A DNA stretch of 64,000 nt from Linepithema humile (taxonomy: Eukaryota; Arthropoda; Insecta; Hymenoptera; Formicidae), in the NCBI RefSeq assembly GCF_040581485.1, contig NC_090129.1, positions 35,078,764 to 35,142,763 on the forward strand, written 5' to 3'. Positions 1 to 10,100 of this stretch are shown piece by piece. The notes beneath the pieces were generated by a model. It was given only the letters and a program-made list of their open reading frames with translations, was not told the origin of the DNA and made no database searches. The stretch's first letter is position 1. Each line of letters starts with the position of its first letter. A program made the translations under genes and the position numbers.

Positions 1-340
1 ATCATTTTAACGTGATACGTAAACCGGGAAACACTCTGTATCTTATATACAATGTATACAGACTACGACATACAAATATTAATCTAATCCTTGTGCTACT
101 CGATACTTCCGCATAATATATACCAGTATAACCATTTATACTCACATGTTGTGTGTATATATATATGTATAATAGACTATTTTATTCGCTCCGTGTTTTG
201 CTAATCTCTACAGTACTCCCTCTCTTCCGCGTGTGCGGAAGGTTGTTGTAATTACGAAAAATCGATAACACCTTCGACCCAAATGTAACGCTTAAATGTA
301 AAAATATTTCCGGGATATATTTGTCACGATTGCAAAAGGA

Positions 341-435
341 TGGTGCGGGAGGAGGAGAGGGCAGGGCGGGGATGAGGGCGAGCGGGATCGACGGGGGCAG
401 GAAGGGCGGCGGGGGAGGGGGAGGGGGGGAGCGGG
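341..435 (+). repeat. G-rich tract
   Basis: About 95 bases are dominated by runs of G (GGGCGGGG, GGGGG, GGGGGGG), with a C-rich complement. On the minus strand it reads as a meaningless poly-proline frame. Several closely spaced G-runs could form a G-quadruplex on the plus strand. It borders CpG-rich DNA at 480-760. Confidence 0.75.
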
Positions 436-800
436 TAAAATCCTCTAATAACGATATTCCTATTTCATCACGCCGAGCACACACATGAGAAAGAAACGTG
501 CTGTCGGCTTTCGAGCTCAATCTCGCGATACTCTGATATCCCGGTGACCGTTCGTACGCGAGGAAACGGCACGAAAGCGTCGTTCGCGTTTGGAAAGTTT
601 AACGAAAGAAAACGGCGCCCGCCGTTGGTAAAGTTGCCGCGATACGTACGTACATACGTGAGTTTATATGTACGGGCGCAAGTGTACGGTAAACTTCGCG
701 GCTGCGAAAAAACGTACTGATATTATTGTGCGCGATTGTAACTTGCAAACTAAAGTAACGTAACTAAAGTACGGTTGTGCAACTAAAAAAAGATAGACAA
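436..800. promoter_or_regulatory. CpG-rich patch next to G-rich tract, candidate promoter
   Basis: This is a short block rich in CG dinucleotides (for example ggcacgaaagcgtcgttcgc) within AT-rich DNA, directly beside the G-rich tract. Such blocks often mark insect promoters or 5' UTRs. It could belong to a neighbouring gene outside the window. No coding frame is convincing and no start site can be placed. Confidence 0.25.
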
Positions 801-1397
801 ACAAAAACAAGTTGAATTTGGTAGAGTCGTTATGCTACATCTTTCTCCGTTCGCCTTCTCTAAAATTGGTTTCGAACAAATTGGTTAAATCTTGGCCGCT
901 ATCTCGGTTCATTGACGAACAGCAATTTCGTTCGGCTTCTCGATGGTGGATTGTTTCGCTGATGACAGATGCCTTCGTAATAAACTTCGCAGACACAAAC
1001 GACGCTGAACGCTTAACTTGGTTTAAAGTATAACATGAATCGTTTGTTCCTTTTTTTTTTTTTTTTCTTTTACATCAACGGCGTACACTCTCCGAGTGTA
1101 CCGAGCAAATTCGCGCACGAATTCGTCTCGTGTTTCTATATTATTGTTAACAACAGCAGACTATCAGATATAACGTAACATTATTTTCTTTCGCCCGGTG
1201 TACACCAGGATCGCACTTTAGCGCGTGAATAATTTCCAAGAAATCACTTTGACTTTATCAATACAAAAGTGCCGTCAAAAATATCTCTCCCTTATCGGGC
1301 TTTAGTAATAATCAAATGTCACGCCACTGTCAGGAAATTCATGCAAGTTACTTCGGTAATCGCGATCAACATTAGCCAAGCGTAACTAACAAGGAGA
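801..1397. other. Non-coding stretch
   Basis: AT-rich DNA with a poly-T run near 1050-1065. The only frame over 60 codons (812-1033) has no recognisable domain and no splice context. I see nothing functional here. Confidence 0.6.
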
Positions 1398-1907
1398 TAG
1401 GGATGGGCGAAACCAATCGATTGCATCGACAATTAATTACTTAATTTTCATCACACGATTATTAATAGATTATAATTTTTAAATAACATGCGCGCTACGC
1501 GCATTAATATTAAAGCATTGACTAACACTGGATAAATTTGTTAATTAAGCTGCAGATTAAATGAAATACAACAATTGAGTTAACAATTGAGTAGCAACTC
1601 AGTCGGAGATAATTTGTCGAATTTAGCGATATCAATTATCTTCAATTACTATTTAACTGCACAGTTGAATAATAATTGACAATTTTCAAAAATAAAGCAC
1701 TCAATTAAGATATATAAACGTTTACTTACGCTTGATTCAATTGTTTGATTTATCTTTCGTATGTTATTTATATCCCTTTTGGATAATTCTTAGTGATTTG
1801 CATTATTCGAATAATTATTGCCCATATTTTTAGTAATATGATTGAGATGACCGATTATTTATAATAACCGGTATAAATGATTATTTACTAATTAGTGCCC
1901 ATCCCTA
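1398..1907. mobile_element. hAT-like MITE (non-autonomous DNA transposon)
   Basis: The two ends are perfect 11-bp inverted repeats, TAGGGATGGGC at 1398-1408 and GCCCATCCCTA at 1897-1907. GGGATGGGC-type termini are typical of hAT-superfamily elements. The roughly 510-bp AT-rich interior has no transposase frame, as expected of a MITE. Flanking octamers (caaggaga at left, caaaaata at right) match at only 5 of 8 positions, so the 8-bp target duplication is decayed or the insertion is old. Confidence 0.7.
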
Positions 1908-2749
1908 CAAAAATATCACTTGTCTCTTACGGACTATCTCGAAATGTTTCGCCCGTGGGAGGGGCACGCTCTGGTAGTAAGAGTTTTACGTTATTACTTA
2001 TTATCTCGCCGGTTTTTTTTTTTTTTCGCAGTTTCGAAGCATCCTACATCACAAATATCAACGTTGAAAACTACTGTAATATTCTGTACTTTTTGCCAAC
2101 ATCTGACTTCTCTCTGCAGACTAGCGCTATTTTGTGATTGCACCAATATATCACTCGCGCCGAAACTAATCGCCATACGTGAAAATAAAAAAGAAACTTG
2201 TATCGCAAATCCGAGGTATCCTCGAACAAAATTAATTCCTGAAATCCATTCAATCGCATTAGCCTTAAAAGTGATCGTCTGTACACAACTGTAGTCTGTA
2301 AGCAAGGTTGTTCCGATAGAGTCGCTCGGTTTGAAAACTTTGTTAGCAAAGTAATCCTAAAAGCCACGTTGGATGTGAGTCTTGATGCAATTGAGAGGCT
2401 ACTTCACCTCGTGACATGTTTTTAGATATACGACCGAAGACAGATGTGTATGTATGTACGTGAAAAATGTAAAAAGCGACAATAATTTCGTGAGACAAAA
2501 CAAATTTCTAGGACAAAGCAATTTCCGAAAAATTCGTCGCATGAAATAAGTAAAAAGAAGAGTAATTACATTTGGAGAAAATGTATGCGCAGAGAGAATT
2601 CGTTTGTGACGCATTTCTGATTTATATAAAATTTTTCACTGCTGAGAAAGGATAAATTTTATAAATACAATAACAAGTAAACGTGTCTTGCCGTATCAGT
2701 AAATCCTGATCATGTAATTCTAATGTAGAACAGTGTATGTATATGTATA
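1908..2749. other. Non-coding stretch between MITE and GT repeat
   Basis: AT-rich sequence with a poly-T run near 2015-2027. Overlapping short frames on both strands (1920-2367) share the same bases and show no domain. Part may be distal 3' UTR of Syt7 if a later poly(A) site is used. Confidence 0.5.
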
Positions 2750-2750
2750 T

Positions 2751-2801
<51 letters not shown>

Positions 2802-2808
2802 TGTGTGA
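2750..2808. repeat. (GT)n microsatellite
   Basis: About 55-60 bases of nearly uninterrupted GT dinucleotides, with TTT and TAT interruptions. In Syt7 transcript sense it is a CA repeat lying just beyond the candidate poly(A) signal. Confidence 0.95.
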
Positions 2809-2810
2809 TA

Positions 2811-2816
2811 TTTATT
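2811..2816 (-). terminator. Candidate AATAAA polyadenylation signal
   Basis: TTTATT on the plus strand is AATAAA in transcript sense, just before a long CA repeat. It was chosen only because it is the first canonical hexamer I found after the Syt7 stop. There is no clear GU-rich element behind it. Confidence 0.3.
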
Positions 2817-3490
2817 ACAAATATAAATATTACAAATGTAAGAGTTCATGACGTCGCTATCGTGAAGCAATACTAGTTGTTTTAGAAAGCTCATCGGTTT
2901 TGTCTGGGTTCCGTGACGCGAAGTGATTTTCCTCAACTGGACAATCGAAGGGGCAAGTGAAAAAAGATGATACACGCAACAATCGCATTATTTTATGATT
3001 ATCGCCTTTAATTTTGAGTCAATGATCACAGTGGAGTGAAATTCAATATTGTACACAGACCCTCCGTTTCTAAAAGCTATCACATCACTAGATTGATATT
3101 ACACGTGCTATAACAACATTAATTTACCCATGAAAGTAATGCTCCTTTCGTGAAAATGTGACTGTGTATCTCCTTTGCCTACTCGCCCCTTCAATTTTAG
3201 AGTGTCGTGACGATTCTGATACAATCTCGCGCCGCGAGCGCGTGTGCACGCAGACAACACAAAAGCCCAAAGGACTTTGAAATAGCTAAAAGGTCCGTCT
3301 AAAAGATTCGGCAGACCTCTTGCGTTGTCTGGCGAACAAACAAAAGAGGATAGAGTTCGCCCCAGAGCGAACGACTGATCACTCACGGTGTCCAACTTCG
3401 CAGTCTCCGTGCCGCCCAGCGCCAAGCGGCAACGAGGTGGACACGCGGAAGAAGAAGAAGGTGAAAACAGAAAAGTGGCACCTGACATAC

Positions 3491-3577
3491 CTGGAGAAGC
3501 TTCCTGATTTCACTACGGTGAAGCTGTTGCCGTCCGTACTTCGATGCGGAGCGTTGTCGTCGGCGCAATTACAATTT
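3491..3577 (-). other. Exon-like segment in the Syt7 3' region
   Basis: The 87-nt segment is bounded by a strong-looking acceptor (cccttgcccccag) and a strong donor (TCTCCAG|gtatgt). One frame is open through it, encoding NCNCADDNAPHRSTDGNSFT and then VVKSGSFS. Its phase does not fit splicing from the penultimate Syt7 exon. No ATG lies in frame upstream before a stop. A second short piece, ending in a strong donor (GGACACC|gtgagt at about 3388), lies downstream. It could be an exon of an unrelated downstream gene, a spliced 3' UTR, or chance. Confidence 0.15.
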
Positions 3578-4044
3578 CTGGGGGCAAGGGTTCAGCGCAT
3601 CTCGTCACTCTCATCGCCAATCAACGACGTTCAAAACGCCTGGTCGTACGCCGATCGTGCGAAAACTTCTCGGTGGCGCGACTTGTTGAAAACTAGAAAG
3701 TAGTAGCTTTCGACGCTACCAACGACGAGTGACAACGACGATTCCTCATTGTCACTCGTTAATACACGAAAACGGCGTAACAACGAGCGATCACGAGAAT
3801 GCTCTGTTTTCTAATCGCGATATTAACATTCGATCATGACTCCCCGACGACCAGCGTCGCTAAGAGCGCCCTACGTGATGCGGGAGGTATTTTACAGTCG
3901 TCGAATGGGTACTCGTCGGAGATCGATTGCGGGGATATCGAGCAAAAGAAAAAATTGCCTTGTTAACGTAACATCGACGGGGCGCGCCCGCGGAGCTCGC
4001 ACGACAGAATATCATTTGTCGTCGATCAAGGTAAAGCGTGTCCT

Positions 4045-4145
4045 TTACTCGGGCTTCAAGCGATGCCACTGCACAATGGTCTGCCTCGGCTTTGTGATCA
4101 TATCCTGCCAATGCTTCGTTTCGCTCGCGCCACTTCCATTTTTTC
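4045..4145 (-). CDS. Syt7: Syt7 last coding exon: C2B end, WHXL motif, stop
   Basis: The acceptor is gaattcctttcag. Two bases complete Gly403, then KNGSGASETKHWQDMITKPR and QTIVQWHRLKPE precede TAA at 4047-4045. WHRL is the WHXL motif conserved at the C-terminus of synaptotagmins, used in docking and partner binding. Length and ending match Syt7 proteins exactly. The exon is overlapped on the plus strand by a longer open frame that is only an antisense shadow. Confidence 0.97.
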
Positions 4146-7100
4146 CTGAAAGGAATTCATGCGCGCGCTATACACCGCTGGACTCCAATTTCTTTCTGCT
4201 ATCTATCTTTTGTGACATTTTACGTTCGGTCAAACGGAAGGCTACTTTAACAAAAAACAAATCTGGAGTTCCGAGCGTTCTAAAGCCATGAACAAAATAT
4301 GGTACAGCTATTCCTGAATATATAAGACAAGCGCTAAATACACAGATGAACCAATCATTCTTTTTTTTTTCAATAAAAACCGCTTCGATTAATTGTAATA
4401 ATAATAATAAAACTTCACACAGAGTTTAAGATGGCAATGCATTATTCTCAATAGCGGTTAAATTTCAGCATTTAAATCTCGAGAAATAGTACAAATTTTC
4501 TAATAACGATATATTATTTAAAAAAATTCGAAATACCTGCGAGCTGAATCCGACCAATCAGTTCGTTTCGTCCAATGTTGTCGAAGTCCATTACCATGAC
4601 ATCCAAAGAGCATTCTCTAATCTTTTCCCAAGGTACGTTAAAAGAGAATACTTCGTTAAATACTGGATTCAGAGTGCATTTGAAAATCGGAGTCTTGCGC
4701 TTCTCGATCCTCTTGTCGCCGAACTGCAGCCACACCTTGACATAAGGATCTGAAATCGCAAACATTTAATTAATCGAGTTTCTTCTTTCCTTGAACGTAA
4801 TAAAAAGAAAGTAAAATGCGCACATTATATCACATTAATGTAATTTAATTCAAAAATAACGTGGCACAAGATGTATTTCGAGTGTTTAAAAGAAGCATAT
4901 CCTGCACATATCAAAAAGTATAATTTTTTAAAAACATTTGTTGTCTCACTCTGCTACACAAGACAACTTTGATGATAACGAATGCAATATCACCTGATTT
5001 TCCATTGATATCCTTGGCTTTGAGATTTCTCGCCTTCAAAAGGGTCAACGTCAATATGGAATTACTCGGATGATAGCACAGCGAGCACAAGAGTTCTCCG
5101 CATTTATCTTTAGCCGGCGGTTTGAGAGCCTTCCAAAATGACGGTTTCTCCGATAGATCGACCTGCGACAAACCCGGTATATCGCTAATATTTGTTGTAA
5201 CATTGTACGACTTATAATTTGCTAAATTTAATTAATGAGCCAAATCCCAAAATGTAATACTTTACGTGAGAAGAAATATTTTCTTTATTTACATATTTGT
5301 ATTGACAAATTCTACGATTAATTTCCATCGATTATTAATTTCATAGTTAGATGTAAAAATAAAAAAACAACAAAATAAAGTTAAATCAACGAATACACTT
5401 GATGCGTGCACGCGTACGCGTATCTTTATCAAAATTTACACGATTTTTTAGACGAAAGGAGAAAGCGTTCGTTATATTATCATCATTTTTACCTCCGTCA
5501 CGTTTGGTTCTTATTAGAGAACACAGCGAGAGCACGTGTTAATTACGTATTCCATTCGAAGCGATCACGTACGAGCGTAATAATTAATTGGTATCATATG
5601 TCGCAAATTAGAAAAGTCGGATTTTCGCGACGTAAACACGTTCCGAATTGCATAAATATGTCACATTGCGTGACGAGAATCGATTATTCGTAATCCAATT
5701 CACGGTCAAAGCAATTCCTTTCGAATCATCAAAAAATTAATTCTTCGCGCGTTTATCGCTCGACAATAATTATTTATTAATAGATTTCACAATCGTATAA
5801 TATTATTGTAATAAAATACTCGATAAAGCATCTACGTATTAATCTTCCCGTATGCGACGACGATGCATGAGATGTACGGACGGCCGATTCGCAATGCCGG
5901 CATATATCACGAATTGCTTCTGGGAAATGAATGTGTGCATAGCGTAGAGAATTAATACGCGCGCGTGCCCGCCGGTATTATTATGCGCACAGATTTACTC
6001 GCCGCTTGGCGATATTGATATTGGCCTATATATATTGTCAAGTAATTTCCGGCACGATTAGAATAAATTAAATACTATTCGCAGATACGTAAGAAGCTCA
6101 ATCGATCTCGCAATATTTCAAGAGCTTATTTTTATAAGAGTCCATGTCGATTGTTTTGTTTGAAATATCTAATCTGTAAATCTATAAAAATTTATTTTTA
6201 TAACTGATGTTGGTTTTTGCAAAATATTTAAATGTCGGAATACATTTGCACATATGAATAAATATTCAATTTCGGTATTTAAACAAATGAGACATTTCTA
6301 TGACACGCAGTACAGTGAATAAAAAATATAATGGAAATAAAAGTAATATTAATATCAATAATGTTATATAATGGATTTCACAATGGATTATAATAGTATT
6401 GTGAATATTTATAGTCCAATTTTCAATGTACATTCTCTTTCACTCTAACATAAAATAATTGCTTCTATAAATTCGCGATAAACTGCACTTTTCAAACGCC
6501 ATAATTCTCTCTTTTGGCGGTTCTGCAAAATAATTAGTCAATTTATTTGAGCAGTTTGCACCCTTTAGACAGTAATTTCACGACGGCGGGTAATAATTAC
6601 GAGATAAGAGGCCGGAAGCCGACAAGGGCAGCGCCAGACGAGGGGGAATGCAAGATGTACAACGCACGTTAGATTCTATGTAGGTATCTGTCGCGAATCT
6701 TATCACCGTAGCGTACGAATCCCTTAATCCGTGTCTACCGAGTGTAATAATTGAACCGCGCAAATTGCGAGCGGGCACGTCTCGGCAAATTACCTGGCAA
6801 AGCGGCAGAAACATTTCCCCTATGGAGTCGTCCCTCGAGAATCGATCGTAGTCGAAGACATGTAGATGTAATACCCTGCTCTGTAGCTTCTGTATGGGAA
6901 AACCTGGATGATTGGCATAAATGCGTATGCTTCATTAAATTGCAATAATTCTGTTCGCCGATTATTCATATAATTTCACTTCAGTTCAAGATGACATTCT
7001 TAATTGTCTCTCTTGATGAGAGAATGACTTCTTATTTCTCTCTCATATCAACAAAATATTTTAACTGCAAATTGAGCATTGCAGCATCGCCTCGCGTACG

Positions 7101-10100
7101 TAGAAAAATTAAACGTTAAAATTTAACATTGAAAGGAAACAATTAAAATTCACGTATATATTCATTTTCTTATAGATTTTAATTCTAAATAGAAATATAA
7201 ATTTTTTTTGTGTTCCAGGTCACTTTATTATTTTCAAATTGCTACATTGTTTCAATTCCTTTAAATTAGCTTAATCCAATCAAATACAATGTCATCTGAC
7301 TTTTATTTGCTGCACTACATGTAGGAAAATTGCTTTACTTTCGTTTCTTTTTCCCTTCATTTCCAGGAAAAAGTATATTTGAAAACCATTTAATTAAAAA
7401 ATATAAGAAGCACTTACCTTCGAAATAAAACGTCTCATTCCATCTCGGATTCAATGTGCGCCTTTTGATTTTTGTCTCAAGCCGGTGTTTCTTGTCCGGA
7501 AGCAATGTGACGCGGACGTAAGGATCAGAAGTGCCTGACAAGTCTTTTGCCGGCAAATCCTTACCCTGAAAATAAATCAAATATCATATTAGAATAACAT
7601 TGGAATCATTTTTCTTTTTCTTACAAAAAGATGACAAATTTGCTGTTGCTCCTCGAACCATGTGATTACGCGAAACGTGTACTTTCGAAATCAAAGAAAT
7701 CCTCCTATGAAGAGTGAAGTTTGATGTAATCTCTGTATACATAATGTCTACAATGTTATAATGTATACACAATCCATATATAATACTTGCATAATGTTAT
7801 AAACAAGGTTGGATTTTCCATTAAACTAGAGTACAAGTATAATGTTGAGCTTTTAGGAATTTTGAGAAAACTTATGAATTAAAGAAAAATCTAAAAGCAA
7901 GAAAATATTTCTTTTCGTTTAAGAAAAGCATAACGATACTTAAGTTATATCACGAGATCTCATACTAAATTGCAAAATTTTAAAACAGAAATAAAAAGAA
8001 AAATAACTTTTATTTCAACAAATTAATGTCTGAGAGCTGCGGACGTTAAAATCGCAAAGATGCACCCGTCTATTGGAATCGACGGGAACACGAGACTTCA
8101 TTTTCACCGCGCAAACATCTTACGGAGATGTCACAGTTTTCCAAGTCTATAGATAAGAGAATTCAGCAAGTGTACGCTGCACAACAGTCTCTGCGGTATA
8201 ACTAGCATCGTCCTCAGACAGATTGTAAGCGTGTAAGCGGCCTTTGTGTGCAACACAGTCGATGCTGTTAATGGGAGATACGTGGATGGCAAGCAAAATC
8301 AATAACGGCTCTTAATGGCCTTGACGGCCGTCTGTGTTTTGAAAAATAAGTCTTGCCCCCAAAAGTGCCCTCTTTCCAACTTTCTGTAATGGCACGTTCG
8401 GTTGAAAAGTCGATCGTGGCCTTGGAGGCATTTACCATCCAGAGGTGGACGATCATTTTTCATTTGCTTGTCAGACCGTTTCTCTAAACTTCGTAACGTC
8501 ATTATGCCGATTTAAACTCTCCTAGAAGAACGATTCGTTGCATATAAAGTGTCGCGCAACTTTACAGACAAGCTTCGAAATTACAAAGATTTTGGTTTTC
8601 AAAGAAAGAAGAATAGTTTTTTTAAGTAAATTTTGAAATTCGTTTAATAACAAAAATATTTTCATAAATGTGATTCCAAACAGTTTCTCTTTTGAGAAAC
8701 AAACTTCTGAAAATAAACAGCCTCTTTTACACAAATTAAAAAAAAAAGCATCTATAAGCGTAAATAAATAGCTCTTGAACTTTATTTAATTTTATCATTC
8801 ATTAGATAAAATTTTAAAATATTTTATGTTAAAAATTAAGAACGTGCAAGAGAAAAGATTACATATAATTTTATTTTTACCAAGAAACAAGCGATTTTAA
8901 ACTGATAAAAAATACATAAATAAAATTTGCAGTTAAAGTTCATACCCATAATTTTTTTGACACTTTACATCACATATACGCCCGTTTCTGCACATGAAAT
9001 TTCTACCTTCAAGCATTTCCACAAAGATATTGGACATAAATAGAATAAACACGATGGCTTTGGTGAACGCTTGGTTGAACTTTCCGAGGTGTCAAGAAAT
9101 TTTCACGCCGCGAGAGACACGACAGAAACTAGCGAAAATAGAAATTTTTAAGAATGAAAACATGGTTCCGCTTTCATCAAGGTACATTCTAAGTCATTTA
9201 CAATCATGTTAGGTGCTAGAAAAAAAATCGTATTTCAAGATGTATAAAATTAACCAATTTCGTAAAAATTGACCAAGTAGCGAGAAAAACGGAAGAAATA
9301 TACGCGATCTTCATATTTTTATTCGTGCAATTTAATATAAAGATTGTCGAAAATACAAGTTAAAATTCGCTCGAGTCCTCTGTTAAATAATTCAGCAGTG
9401 AAGTGATTAAATATTCGTTAAAGAAAAAGCTCGGATGCAAATTGAGTGAGAAATAAAACTTTTACGGACACGCTTCTTTGATAAATTGCGCGATAATACA
9501 ATGCAATTCCATTATAATTTTTCGCTAAAAGTAGCACGTAATGATATCATTCTAGCATAAAAAAGCTATTACGTGTATTACAATTTTCTAATACACTCGT
9601 GCAATTTTTGTTACATGTTTACTTGTTCAAGAAATAACTGCATGTTAAAATCGAGCACTTTGTGAAATATCGGTAAAGAACGTAGAGTTTCAACCGCTGT
9701 GTGTATATATATCAACGATATTGACACACGATCGTACAAACAGTATACTTAGCTGCTGTCCTGAGATTTTGGCACGATGATCCCCGCCGTACGAAGGAAA
9801 CGCGGTAAGCGGTGCCCGAGTGTTTCACTTAACGGCGCGTTAAATCGTGCGGGATGAACAAAATGCAACGTCTGGAAATTTATGCGTTTGTTTACAACAA
9901 AATTCCCTGAACGTTCTATTTTTCCTGAGACCATCGCGCAATGAGTTTCGAAAGTCCCCGCTACAACAGGGAGTAATGTATGTGACGTCCCACTTTTCCA
10001 GAGTACGTGCATTTCGAGTACGTACACACGTACACATTTTCGACGCGCAGCGTGTGTCTCGTCGGCGATTTATGGCGACCCCTTATCGATATAGCGCGTA

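Larger units (their letters stand above)
2811..4044 (-). other. Syt7: Probable Syt7 3' UTR with candidate poly(A) signal
   Basis: After the stop codon no earlier AATAAA was noticed on the minus strand until 2816-2811 (TTTATT on the plus strand). That would give a 3' UTR of about 1.2 kb. Downstream of the hexamer the transcript strand is CA-rich rather than GU-rich, so this poly(A) site is weak and others further down are possible. The stretch 3180-3720 is more GC-rich than its surroundings and has long chance frames on both strands. Confidence 0.4.

Noticed and set aside
182..520. Poly-proline open frame on the minus strand
   Set aside because: It only reflects the G-rich tract, with no splice context or domain.
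3836..4291. 151-codon plus-strand frame
   Set aside because: Antisense shadow of the last Syt7 coding exon and its flanks.
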